Of a stretch of 60,903 nucleotides of DNA, positions 41,531 to 50,080 are shown piece after piece; position 1 is the first letter of the stretch, and the number at the start of each line of letters is the position of its first letter. The notes beneath the pieces were generated by a model that worked only from the letters and a program-made list of their open reading frames with translations, did not search any database and was not told the origin of the DNA. The position numbers and the translations under genes were made by a program. Source of the DNA: Anaerolineales bacterium (GTDB lineage: Bacteria; Chloroflexota; Anaerolineae; Anaerolineales; Villigracilaceae); assembly GCA_019187665.1 (NCBI GenBank), contig JABARH010000054.1:1-60903 (forward strand). Direction: 5' to 3'.

Positions 41531-43192
41531 ATGAACGACTTCACTTCTTTAAATCTCCGTGAGGAGATCCTGCAAGCCATCACCGAACTGGGCTACGCCG
41601 AACCGACTCCGATTCAATCGGGCATGATCCCCCTCATGCTCACGGGCGCCGACGTCATCGGCCAGGCGCAAACCGGCACTGGCAAGACCGCCGCCTTCGC
41701 CCTCCCCATCCTCCACAACTTCACACCGCAAAAGAATCCGCAGGCGCTGATCCTCGCGCCCACGCGCGAACTCGCATTGCAGGTCGCCGACTCGATCACC
41801 GAATACGGCAAACACTTGCGCGCCCGCGTCCTCGCCGTCTATGGCGGTCAGCCCTACAGCCCGCAGATCAACGCCCTGCGCCGCGGCGTGGACATCGTGG
41901 TCGGCACGCCCGGCCGCCTCGGTGACCTGCTCGAACGCGGCGTGCTCCACCTTAACGAAATTAAAACCGTCGTTCTCGACGAAGCCGACGAAATGCTCAA
42001 CATGGGCTTCATCGAAGACGTGGAAAAAATTCTCGCGACGACTCCCGCCGAGCGGCAGACCGCCCTCTTTAGCGCGACTCTCCCCGCGCGGATTCGCTCC
42101 CTCGCAGACCGCTTCATGCGCGACCCTCAATCGGTCGCGATCAAACGCTCCACCTTGACCGTCAGCGCCATCGAACAACGCTACTATCTCGTCCACGAAT
42201 CGGACAAGACCAATGCCCTCACGCGTCTCTTCGAGATCGAGCCGATCCACTCCGCGCTGATCTTTGCCCGCACCCGCGCCGAGACCGCCGCGCTCGCCAA
42301 CGAACTCGTTGTGCGCGGCATCCCCGCCGAAGCCATCCACGGCGACCTCGACCAACATGCCCGCGAGCGCGTGCTGGGACGTTTCCGCAACAACCAGCTG
42401 AAAGTCCTCGTCGCGACGGATGTCGCCGCGCGCGGACTCGACATTGAAGACATTTCGCACGTCTTCAACTATCACCTGCCCGACGACGCCGAAGTCTACG
42501 TCCACCGCATCGGGCGCACGGGCCGCGCCGGAAAAAGCGGCGTGGCGATCACGCTCCTCTCGCCGCGCGAAAAACGCCGCCTGCGCGAAGTCGAAGCGCT
42601 GACCAAACAGCCGGTCACGAAGTTGGAACTCCCGACCAAAGAAGATATCCTCAATCACCGCGAGGGCAAACTGGTCGAGACGCTCAAGGTCTGGCTCGGA
42701 CGCGCGCGCTACAAACGCGAACTCGAAATTGTGAATCAACTGGTCGCCGAAGGATTCGATCCCGTCATCATCGCGGGCGCGGCGCTCAAGATGGCGCGCG
42801 GCGACGAAAAACAAAGACCGATCGCCGAAGTCGGCGAGGTGTTCGACAAACGCAAGCAGGAAAAAGAACGAGGCGAGAGACGGGACACGCCAGCCCGCCG
42901 CGAACGCTCAGAGACAGGCGCCCGCTCCAATCGAGGTCGAGGCGACGCGTCGCATGAGGAGGGCATGATCCGCCTGCGCGCAAAAGTCGGCAAAGTGCAG
43001 GGCGTCCGCCCGAACGATATCGTCGGCACGATCGCGTATCACGCAAATATTCCGGGCTACACCATCGGAAAAATTCGCATCGAACCCAGGCAGACCTTTG
43101 TGGATGTCCCCGAAGAATCGCTGGATAAAATTTTGGCGAAGAACGACGAGTATCGCATCGGCAAACATAAATTCATTTTGGAAAAAGCATAA
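41531..43192 (+). CDS. DEAD-box RNA helicase with DbpA-type RNA-binding domain
   Basis: A 553-residue cytosolic ATP-dependent RNA helicase of the DeaD/CshA group. Motifs in order: Q motif PTPIQSGMIPLML, Walker A AQTGTGKTAAF, PTRELALQ, DEAD as VLDEADEML, SAT as LFSATLP, ATDVAARGLDIEDI and HRIGRTGRAG. After a basic Arg/Glu-rich linker (about residues 438-478) comes a DbpA-like RRM (IRLRAKVGKVQGVRPNDIVG to the end), as in ribosome-assembly and cold-shock helicases. It has its own leader with a repeat and is ended by a REP palindrome at 43196. Confidence 0.95.
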   Translation: MNDFTSLNLREEILQAITELGYAEPTPIQSGMIPLMLTGADVIGQAQTGTGKTAAFALPILHNFTPQKNPQALILAPTRELALQVADSITEYGKHLRARVLAVYGGQPYSPQINALRRGVDIVVGTPGRLGDLLERGVLHLNEIKTVVLDEADEMLNMGFIEDVEKILATTPAERQTALFSATLPARIRSLADRFMRDPQSVAIKRSTLTVSAIEQRYYLVHESDKTNALTRLFEIEPIHSALIFARTRAETAALANELVVRGIPAEAIHGDLDQHARERVLGRFRNNQLKVLVATDVAARGLDIEDISHVFNYHLPDDAEVYVHRIGRTGRAGKSGVAITLLSPREKRRLREVEALTKQPVTKLELPTKEDILNHREGKLVETLKVWLGRARYKRELEIVNQLVAEGFDPVIIAGAALKMARGDEKQRPIAEVGEVFDKRKQEKERGERRDTPARRERSETGARSNRGRGDASHEEGMIRLRAKVGKVQGVRPNDIVGTIAYHANIPGYTIGKIRIEPRQTFVDVPEESLDKILAKNDEYRIGKHKFILEKA

Positions 43193-43195
43193 GCT

Positions 43196-43222
43196 GTAGA
43201 GCGAGATGGCATCTCGCTCTAC
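43196..43222. repeat. REP palindrome (copy 3), helicase terminator
   Basis: GTAGAGCGAGATG and CATCTCGCTCTAC, 27 bp, followed by TTTTTAG. It is the same element as the two that bracket the RAYT at 3.4-4.9 kb and lies 4 bp after the helicase stop, so it doubles as an intrinsic terminator. Confidence 0.9.
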
Positions 43223-43254
43223 TTTTTAGTTATAATCCTTCCATCGTCGAAAGG

Positions 43255-44076
43255 ATGAACATGGCTCGCAAAATTTTTGTCGGGATATTGATCGGCTTGA
43301 GCGCGCTGTTCCTGCTGATCAGTGTTGCGGGAATCATCGCCGCGTGGATCTATAACGAGCCGCTGACCCGCGAAGGCGTGACGCGACTCGAAGATGTGGA
43401 TGCGACTCTCGCACAGATTCAAACCGACCTGGCTTCCGCGCGCAGCGAAGTGGAACGCGCCCTGCGCATCCTCGACTCCGCCGAAACGGCTCTGGCATCG
43501 CTGACCGAGCAGACCTCCGATGCGACCTCCCTGCTCGAGGATGTTTCCTCCACGCTGGACGATCAACTCATCCCCGGACTCAAAACCACGCGCGACAATA
43601 TCAAGCAGGTGCGCACGACGCTTGAAGACCTGCGCGGCTCGCTGGAGGAATTGAATTCGATTCCCTTTGTGGAATTGAACATCCCCGGCGACGAGCTGTT
43701 GGCGAACATCCTGGGCGGACTGGATTCGCTGGACGCGGAAGTTGCCAGCGTGGAGGAACTTGCCACGCGCGTCTCCACCTTTGTCAGCGACACCTCCTAC
43801 GCGCTGGGCGGCGACTTCAGCGAGACGCGCGTCAACCTCGAAAACCTGCTGGCTGTCTTGAAAGAGTATGACGCGCAGATCGCGGGCTGGCGGACTCAAG
43901 TGCAAGATGTGACTACGTCCCTGCCGAGGTGGGCGGATAACGCTTCCATTATCATCACGGTCTTTCTACTGTGGTTCGGATTCTCGCAGTTCGGGCTTTT
44001 GTTGCACGGGCTGAGTCTCTGGCAGGGGCGCGATCCGCTTGCCAGCCTGCGCCAGGCAATGCAAAAAAAGCCCTGA
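43255..44076 (+). CDS. Hypothetical membrane protein with coiled-coil periplasmic region
   Basis: A 273-residue protein of no recognised family. A membrane helix near the N-terminus (about residues 6-32) is followed by a long region of heptad-like acidic helices (about residues 40-215; LDSAETALASLTEQTSDATS). A second membrane helix (about 228-250) precedes a short cytoplasmic tail. This hairpin layout resembles proteins that span or sense the cell-wall space. A TATAAT at 43231-43236 lies 19 bp before the first ATG. The ATG at 43261 is an alternative start. Confidence 0.82.
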   Translation: MNMARKIFVGILIGLSALFLLISVAGIIAAWIYNEPLTREGVTRLEDVDATLAQIQTDLASARSEVERALRILDSAETALASLTEQTSDATSLLEDVSSTLDDQLIPGLKTTRDNIKQVRTTLEDLRGSLEELNSIPFVELNIPGDELLANILGGLDSLDAEVASVEELATRVSTFVSDTSYALGGDFSETRVNLENLLAVLKEYDAQIAGWRTQVQDVTTSLPRWADNASIIITVFLLWFGFSQFGLLLHGLSLWQGRDPLASLRQAMQKKP

Positions 44077-44082
44077 TATAAT
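44074..44082 (+). promoter_or_regulatory. Extended -10 promoter before the MBOAT gene
   Basis: TGATATAAT, a TGnTATAAT extended -10 box, overlaps the end of the preceding gene and lies 30 bp upstream of the MBOAT ATG. Confidence 0.5.
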
Positions 44083-44111
44083 TTCCAGCCGCCCCATCCT
44101 GGATCTCGTCC

Positions 44112-45506
44112 ATGAACTTCACTTCCTACGAATTCCTTGTTTTCCTTTTCATCGTCATCGGCGCGTATTGGTTGTTGCGCAGGCATGCCTGGCAGAATCT
44201 ATTTTTGCTGGGCGCCAGTTACGTTTTTTACGCATGGGCGCATCCGTGGTATGCGCTCCTGCTGGGCGCATCCACGTTGGGCGATTACGGCATTGCGCTC
44301 GCCATGCAAAAGTCAACGCGCAGGAACGGCTGGCTGGCGGCGAGTCTCGCGCTCAACCTGCTGGTGTTGGGCTTCTTTAAATATTACAACTTCTTCATCC
44401 CGCAGGTCTCGGCGGCATTTGCCTCGTTCGGTCTTGAGACCGACGCGTGGATGGTGAAAGTGCTTTTGCCTGCGGGGCTTTCCTTTTTCACGTTGAAGAA
44501 GATCGGCTATGTGCTGGATGTGTGGAAAGAGAACCTCAAGCCGACCTCGAACCTGGTTTCGTTCGCATTGTTCGTCTCGTTCTTCCCGCAGATCAACGCC
44601 GGCCCGATTGACCGCGCGCAGACGCTCCTGCCGCAGATTGACGCGCCGCGTGCCTGGAAGCCCGGGAATTTTTATCGCGCCTGGCCCCTGCTGGTGATGG
44701 GGTTGTTTAAAAAAATTGTCGTCGCCAACGGAGTCGGCGCGACGGTCGGGCGTATCTTTACCATCAGCGAACCGACCGGCGAACTCGCCCTCGCGGGCGC
44801 GCTCGGCTTCAGCCTGCAGGTGCTTGCGGATTTCAGCGCCTACACCGACCTTTCGCGCGGCATCGCATTGTTACTGGGATTCGAAACCCCTGAAAATTTC
44901 CGCGCGCCGTACACCTCGCTCACGCCGACCGAATTCTGGAATCGCTGGCACATGTCGCTCTCGTTCTGGCTGCGCGACTACATCTTCTTTCCGCTCCGCC
45001 GCAAACTCCTGCGCGCGCGTCTCCCCGCCTGGCTGGCGGATGCCGCGCCGCCCCTCGTGACCATGCTGACCTGCGGCATCTGGCACGGTGCAGGCTGGAC
45101 CTTCATCGCCTGGGGCGCGTGGTACGGAGTCTTGATCGTGCTATATCAAGCCGTCGGCATCCGCGGTGATTTCAACCCGGCGAATCCGTTCAAGCGCGCG
45201 TTCGCCTGGCTGGTGATGTTCGCCTTCATTAATTTCGGATGGCTCTTATTTTCCGCGCCTTCGCTGGCATGGGTGGGCAGGGCGTTCGCCAATCCATTTT
45301 TCGGCACGCTCGAGGAACAGTCCGTGGCATTGCTCACGTTCACGCTCGCGGCGGTCTTCTCCGCGCCGATGCTCCTCAAACATTGGCTCGACCGCCGCGT
45401 CAAAAGCGACTCGCTGATTCATTCGCTTTATTATGCCGCCGCGACCGTCGTGACGATCGTCTATATCAACTCCGCCTCGCCCGATTTCGTTTACTTCCAA
45501 TTCTAG
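44112..45506 (+). CDS. MBOAT family O-acyltransferase (AlgI/DltB-like)
   Basis: A 464-residue multi-pass membrane acyltransferase with about ten to twelve spans. Diagnostic pieces: ADFSAYTDLSRGIALLLGFE, TEFWNRWHMSLSFWLRDYIF and TCGIWHGAGWTFIAWGAWYG, with the catalytic His in GIWHGA. AlgI-type members pass acetyl groups across the membrane to a polysaccharide or other acceptor, with a periplasmic SGNH partner; the next gene, 9 bp downstream, is such a partner. The acceptor here is unknown. Confidence 0.93.
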   Translation: MNFTSYEFLVFLFIVIGAYWLLRRHAWQNLFLLGASYVFYAWAHPWYALLLGASTLGDYGIALAMQKSTRRNGWLAASLALNLLVLGFFKYYNFFIPQVSAAFASFGLETDAWMVKVLLPAGLSFFTLKKIGYVLDVWKENLKPTSNLVSFALFVSFFPQINAGPIDRAQTLLPQIDAPRAWKPGNFYRAWPLLVMGLFKKIVVANGVGATVGRIFTISEPTGELALAGALGFSLQVLADFSAYTDLSRGIALLLGFETPENFRAPYTSLTPTEFWNRWHMSLSFWLRDYIFFPLRRKLLRARLPAWLADAAPPLVTMLTCGIWHGAGWTFIAWGAWYGVLIVLYQAVGIRGDFNPANPFKRAFAWLVMFAFINFGWLLFSAPSLAWVGRAFANPFFGTLEEQSVALLTFTLAAVFSAPMLLKHWLDRRVKSDSLIHSLYYAAATVVTIVYINSASPDFVYFQF

Positions 45507-45515
45507 GGTTAATGA

Positions 45516-46535
45516 ATGAAAGAATTCCGTCAATATCTGATCGCCCTGCTCGTGATGACCCTGGCGCTTTCGCTCTATCTTCCCGCGCGCTACGACTCCC
45601 CGTATCCGCGCCCGATCACGCCGCAGTTCGATACGCACATCCGCAAAGTGTATCTGGAGGAGATCAGCGCGAAACGATCGGAGATGGTCCTGCTCGGCGA
45701 TTCGATGCTCGCCCCTGCGGTTGATCCTGCCGCGCTGGGCGCGCGCCTCGGGATGAACCCGTACATGATCAGCCTGCCCGGATCCGCCTCCACGCTTTGG
45801 TATCTGATCGCAAAAAATAATATTGTGGACGCCCAGCCGCGCCCGAAATACCTGGTCATCTTTTTCCGCGACTCGATGATGACCGTGCCGGGCTACCGCG
45901 TCACCGGGCGCTACTTCGAGCAGATAGACGAGTTCGCGCGCCCGCAGGACGGCGAATTGATCCAGCGCGCCTACCTCGACCAGATGAACCCGCTCGAAAA
46001 AGTAGCGGAAGCATACCTGCCCATCTACGGCTTGCGCTGGCGCATCCGCGAGGGACTGGACACACGCATGCGATACGCCCTCCCGAAAGCGATTGGATGC
46101 GACCAGCCCTGCATGGACAACGCCATGGAAGTCGTGTTCGGCAGTCTTAACATTGACCTGGTCTTTTTGAGCGAGGCGCAAGCCGCCGCCGACGACTATC
46201 TCTACAGCCGCAACGTGCTCGACTTTGAAAGTCAGGTCGGCGATTCGTTCCTGCCGGACCTGATCAATCTGTGCCAGTACAACGGCATCCAGCTGGTGCT
46301 TGTGCGCATGCGCATCCTGCGCTTCGTCACGCCTGGCTCCGAGCCGCCCGCCCTCCATACCTACGGCGAACAGTTGCGCGCCTATCTTGAAGCCAGCGGC
46401 GTCATCTACCTCGACTACTCCGATTATGCCGCGTTGACCGAGGATGACTTCAGCGACCCGGTCCACCTGAACAAACAGGGCCAGGCGCTCTTCACCGAAA
46501 CATTCGGGAACGACCTCGCGCCCTGGTTGAAGTGA
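45516..46535 (+). CDS. SGNH/AlgX-like membrane-anchored partner of the MBOAT protein
   Basis: A 339-residue protein with an N-terminal membrane helix (about residues 8-25). The extracytoplasmic part shows SGNH blocks: EMVLLGDSMLAPA (block I Ser, near residue 57) and the C-terminal DPVHLNKQGQALF (Asp and His). The middle (FFRDSMMTVPGYRV) resembles other MBOAT-associated acetyltransferases. It would take the acyl group from the MBOAT protein and attach it outside. Gene order and the 9-bp spacing support joint function. Confidence 0.82.
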   Translation: MKEFRQYLIALLVMTLALSLYLPARYDSPYPRPITPQFDTHIRKVYLEEISAKRSEMVLLGDSMLAPAVDPAALGARLGMNPYMISLPGSASTLWYLIAKNNIVDAQPRPKYLVIFFRDSMMTVPGYRVTGRYFEQIDEFARPQDGELIQRAYLDQMNPLEKVAEAYLPIYGLRWRIREGLDTRMRYALPKAIGCDQPCMDNAMEVVFGSLNIDLVFLSEAQAAADDYLYSRNVLDFESQVGDSFLPDLINLCQYNGIQLVLVRMRILRFVTPGSEPPALHTYGEQLRAYLEASGVIYLDYSDYAALTEDDFSDPVHLNKQGQALFTETFGNDLAPWLK

Positions 46536-46541
46536 TCTCAC

Positions 46542-48545
46542 ATGACAAAAAGACTCTCCCTCGATTGGACTCGCGTTGCCCGCCTCCTGCTCACCTCACG
46601 CCTGCTGGATGAACTCGAAGAGCGCGAACTCGCCCCGACCGGCAAAGTCCCGTATCAATTTTCGGCCAAAGGTCACGAACTCTCGCAGATCCTGCTCGCC
46701 CTGCAATTGAATCATCCGCACGATGCGGCCACGGTCTACTATCGCTCGCGCCCGTTCATGCTCGCGTCCGGACTCACGGTGCAAGAAGCGCTCGCGGCGG
46801 GCATGTCGAAGAGCGGTTCGCCCTCCGAGGGCCGCGACGTGGGCGTGGTCTTCTCCATGCGTCCGCGTAACAATGGCATCACCGTACTTCCATCTTCCGG
46901 AGATGTCGGCGCGCAATACACGCCCGCCGCCGGTTGGGCGCAGACGATTCAATATCACAAAGAAGTTTTAAACGAAAAGGAATGGGACAAAGCCATCGCA
47001 GTCGCGCACGGCGGCGAAGGCTCCACCGCCGCGAACGGATTCTGGGCGGCGCTCAACATAGCAACCACGCGCAACATCCCCATGCTCTTCTTCATCGAAG
47101 ACAACACCTTCGCTATCTCCGTCCGCTCGCAATTGCAGACGCCCGGCGCGGATATTTCCGCCAACCTGCGCGGCTTCAAAAATATTCACATCATGGACGG
47201 CGACGGCTCCGACCCCGAAGACGCCTCGCAAAAAATTTCGGAGGCAGTGGCGTACGTCCGCGCGGGCCGGGGGACATGCCTCCTGCATCTGCGCGTGCCG
47301 CGCATCAGCGGCCACACCTTCATTGACGACCAGTCTTATAAAACAGAAAACGAAAAACACGAAGATGTAAAACGCGATCCGCTGACTCGTTTGAAAAAAT
47401 TCCTGCCGGATCTGGATTGGGCGACTCTCGAACGCGAGACATCCTCCGCAGTCCGCGCCGCGCTGGACGAGGTCGCTTCGTGGCCGGACCCCGATCCGGC
47501 CACTGTCACCCAACATGTGTTCGCCCCTGACAGTACCGCAACTTTCCAAGTTGCGCCACAAACCGAAGGCGCGCGCATCAACCTGATTGACGCCGTGCGC
47601 CGCACGCTCGAATCCGAAATGACCCGCGACCCGCGCGTGGTTGTCTTTGGCGAGGATGTGGGCGCCAAGGGCGGCGTCCACGGTGCGACCGCACACATGC
47701 AGGAAAAATTCGGCGAGGGGCGCGTGTTCGACACTTCGCTTTCGGAGGACGGCATCATCGGCAGCGCGGTCGGCATGGCGGTCGCCGGTCTGCGCCCTGT
47801 GCCGGAGATTCAATTCCGCAAATATGCCGACCCCGCCACCGAGCAGATCAACGACATGGGCACGATGCGCTGGCGCACGGCGGGAAAATTTTCCGCGCCG
47901 GTCGTCATTCGCATCCCGGTCGGATTCGCAAAAAAGATCGGCGACCCGTGGCACTCCGTCACCGGCGAAGCGATCTACGCCCACACCATCGGACTCAAAC
48001 TCGCCTTCCCCTCCAACGCCGAAGACGCGGTCGGTTTATTCCGCACGGCATTGCGCGGCGAGGACCCGGTCATTTTCTTCGAGCATCGCATCCTGCTGGA
48101 TACCGCCATGGCGCGGCGACCATACCCCGGCGACGAATACATGCTTCCATTCGGGCAAGCCTCGCTGGTCGCGGAGGGCGACTCGCTAACCGTCGTCACC
48201 TGGGGGGCGATGACGCAGCGGGTGGTTGAAGCCGCTTTGGGTCACGAAGGACGCGTGGAAATTTTAGACCTGCGCACAATCGTTCCATGGGATAAGCCGC
48301 GCGTGCTTGAGTCTGTCAGAAAGACCGGCAAATGTTTGATCGTTCACGAGGATGGAATCACCGGCGGGTTCGGCGCGGAGATCGCCGCGACCCTCGCCGA
48401 AGAATCGTTCACCGACCTGGATGCGCCGCTGGCGCGTATGGCTGTGCCGGACATTCCCATCCCGTATAATATCGGCTTGATGAACGCGGCGCTTCCGCAG
48501 GCTGCCGACATTGCGCGAAAAATCCAAACCCTGCTCGACTATTAG
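46542..48545 (+). CDS. 2-oxo acid dehydrogenase E1, fused alpha-beta subunits
   Basis: A 667-residue thiamine-diphosphate enzyme. The alpha-like half (1 to about 335) has the ThDP motif region HGGEGSTAANGFWAALNIAT to FFIEDNTFAIS and RSRPFMLASGLT. The beta-like half (about 345-667) has VVVFGEDVGAKGGVHGAT, FDTSLSEDGIIGSAVGMAVAG and EIQFRKYADPATEQI. Such fusions decarboxylate branched-chain keto acids or pyruvate. E2 and E3 genes are not adjacent, so the partner complex is encoded elsewhere or the enzyme works alone. It starts 6 bp after the SGNH gene. Confidence 0.93.
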   Translation: MTKRLSLDWTRVARLLLTSRLLDELEERELAPTGKVPYQFSAKGHELSQILLALQLNHPHDAATVYYRSRPFMLASGLTVQEALAAGMSKSGSPSEGRDVGVVFSMRPRNNGITVLPSSGDVGAQYTPAAGWAQTIQYHKEVLNEKEWDKAIAVAHGGEGSTAANGFWAALNIATTRNIPMLFFIEDNTFAISVRSQLQTPGADISANLRGFKNIHIMDGDGSDPEDASQKISEAVAYVRAGRGTCLLHLRVPRISGHTFIDDQSYKTENEKHEDVKRDPLTRLKKFLPDLDWATLERETSSAVRAALDEVASWPDPDPATVTQHVFAPDSTATFQVAPQTEGARINLIDAVRRTLESEMTRDPRVVVFGEDVGAKGGVHGATAHMQEKFGEGRVFDTSLSEDGIIGSAVGMAVAGLRPVPEIQFRKYADPATEQINDMGTMRWRTAGKFSAPVVIRIPVGFAKKIGDPWHSVTGEAIYAHTIGLKLAFPSNAEDAVGLFRTALRGEDPVIFFEHRILLDTAMARRPYPGDEYMLPFGQASLVAEGDSLTVVTWGAMTQRVVEAALGHEGRVEILDLRTIVPWDKPRVLESVRKTGKCLIVHEDGITGGFGAEIAATLAEESFTDLDAPLARMAVPDIPIPYNIGLMNAALPQAADIARKIQTLLDY

Positions 48546-48553
48546 GAGAAACC

Positions 48554-48880
48554 ATGGCACGCAAAGAAGAACCGCTGACCTTTCACAACGAGGGCGCCCT
48601 GACGCTCATCGCGCGCGGCGCGAAGATCGTAGGCTGGGCGATCCTCGTCATCTACCTGCTGAGCTTCGTCAACGAACTGAAGCAGACCATCCCCAACCTT
48701 TCACAGATGCCCACCGACCTGATGACGCGCCTGCTGATCTTCGCCAACATGTTCTTCCCGATCGCGATGGGCGCGTTCTATTTTCTGATGCTGCAAGGCC
48801 TGGCGCAGGGACTCTACGTCGCGCTCGACCTGTTCATTTCCACCGAAGAGGTCGAGGAAGAGGAAGGCATCGTTCTGTGA
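48554..48880 (+). CDS. Small membrane protein
   Basis: A 108-residue hypothetical with two membrane helices (about residues 23-43 and 60-88) and a very acidic C-terminal tail (EEVEEEEGIVL). It lies 8 bp after the E1 gene, and its stop overlaps the GTG start of the PGI/PMI gene (GTGA), so translation is coupled. No family is recognised. Confidence 0.85.
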   Translation: MARKEEPLTFHNEGALTLIARGAKIVGWAILVIYLLSFVNELKQTIPNLSQMPTDLMTRLLIFANMFFPIAMGAFYFLMLQGLAQGLYVALDLFISTEEVEEEEGIVL

Positions 48881-49977
48881 ATTTGGACGATCTCGAATTC
48901 ATGCGCGGCCTCGACCGCGAGAATATGCTCGGCGAAATAGACGGCTTGCCGGACCAACTGGCGCGCGCCTATGAAATTGGAATGCAGACTTCCGAAGTCT
49001 TAAAGACTTCGGAAGTCTCGCCAATCTCCCGCGTCGTCATCGCCGGGCTGGGCGGCTCTGCCATCGGAGGCGACCTGCTCGCCTCGTACGTCTCGACGCC
49101 GCTCGACGCAAGCGTTGGCGACTCGTGCGTGGTTCCCATCATCGTCCACCGCGATTACGGCCTGCCCGCCTTCGCGCGCGGACGCGAGACGCTCGTGATC
49201 TGCTCCTCGCATTCCGGCAACACCGAAGAGACTCTCGACGCGTTCGATGCCGCGCAAAAAAATGACTGCGCGCTCCTCGTCGTCTGCACGGGCGGAGAAT
49301 TGGCTGAACGCGCGAAGAAAGCGAATGTTCCGGTCATTCAATTCGATCACAAAGGTCAGCCGCGCGCTGCGGTGGGATTTTCGTTCGGCATTTTGCTGGC
49401 AGTCCTTGTCAAACTTGGGTTGATGCCAGACCAGGCAGAGTTGATCGCGGGCGCGGTGACGGCGATGAAGACATCGCAGGCGCATCTGCGCGCGGAGATC
49501 GAGACGGTCCACAATCCAGCCAAACGCTACGCCGGTCAACTCATGGGGCGCTGGGTGACGATCTTCGGCGCGGGCTTGCTGGCGCCGGTGGCGCGGCGCT
49601 TCAAAGGACAGATCAACGAGATCGCCAAAGCCGCCGCCAACTTCGAGTTCATCCCCGAAGCGGACCACAACACGCTGGCAGGGACATGGCATCCGCAGGA
49701 GGTCCTCCAGCCGCACACGATGAACCTTTTCCTGCGCGCGCCCTCCGACCATCCGCGCAACCGCCTGCGCACTGACCTGACCAAACAACACTTCATGCTC
49801 GAAGGTCCCAACACCGACTTCATTGACGCGCGCGGCGACTCACCCCTCGCCCAGATGTGGACGATGATCCTGTTCGGCGATTACATGGCGTACTATCTCG
49901 CCATCGCCTACGGCGTGGACCCGACTCCCGTCGAGGCGCTGGTCAACCTCAAGAATGCGCTGAAAACCAAAGCATAA
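48877..49977 (+). CDS. Bifunctional phosphoglucose/phosphomannose isomerase
   Basis: A 366-residue SIS-domain isomerase of the archaeal/Chloroflexi PGI/PMI type. It shows VVIAGLGGSAIGGDLLASYV (first sugar-phosphate loop), LVICSSHSGNTEETLDA (SIS loop), the catalytic Glu region FEFIPEADHNTLAG and the C-terminal LAIAYGVDPTPVEAL. It starts at GTG 48877, overlapping the previous stop; ATG 48901 is an alternative. Residues about 37-48 (QTSEVLKTSEVS) are encoded by a 33-nt palindromic repeat just before the first Rossmann strand. It links fructose-6-P, glucose-6-P and mannose-6-P pools and precedes a glycosyltransferase gene. Confidence 0.93.
   Translation: MNLDDLEFMRGLDRENMLGEIDGLPDQLARAYEIGMQTSEVLKTSEVSPISRVVIAGLGGSAIGGDLLASYVSTPLDASVGDSCVVPIIVHRDYGLPAFARGRETLVICSSHSGNTEETLDAFDAAQKNDCALLVVCTGGELAERAKKANVPVIQFDHKGQPRAAVGFSFGILLAVLVKLGLMPDQAELIAGAVTAMKTSQAHLRAEIETVHNPAKRYAGQLMGRWVTIFGAGLLAPVARRFKGQINEIAKAAANFEFIPEADHNTLAGTWHPQEVLQPHTMNLFLRAPSDHPRNRLRTDLTKQHFMLEGPNTDFIDARGDSPLAQMWTMILFGDYMAYYLAIAYGVDPTPVEALVNLKNALKTKA
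48986..49018. repeat. In-frame palindromic repeat (TSEV family), copy 2
   Basis: Arms AGACTTCCGAAGTCT and AGACTTCGGAAGTCT are separated by TAA, the same 15-3-15 layout as 2429-2461. Both copies are read in the same frame and encode QTSEVL(E/K)TSEVS, although the third-position bases differ (CCTC/GAGG versus CTTC/GAAG). Confidence 0.92.
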
Positions 49978-49984
49978 TTGATCC

Positions 49985-50069
49985 CGTACACGGATTTCAC
50001 GGACAAGAAAGATTGACGCGGATTTTTCTGTTCCGTGCAATTTGAAAAATCCGCGTTTACCCGTGTACG
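49985..50069. repeat. GTACACGGAT-type palindromic repeat
   Basis: CGTACACGG (49985-49993) is mirrored by CCGTGTACG (50061-50069), with GACGCGGATTTTT/AAAAATCCGCG inside. It fills the gap between the PGI/PMI and glycosyltransferase genes and may terminate or stabilise the upstream mRNA. Confidence 0.8.
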
Positions 50070-50080
50070 TTTTTAATTCG

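Noticed and set aside
45246..46541. Minus-strand frame of 431 codons opposite the SGNH and MBOAT genes
   Set aside because: Antisense to two real genes; His/Arg/Val-rich shadow product.
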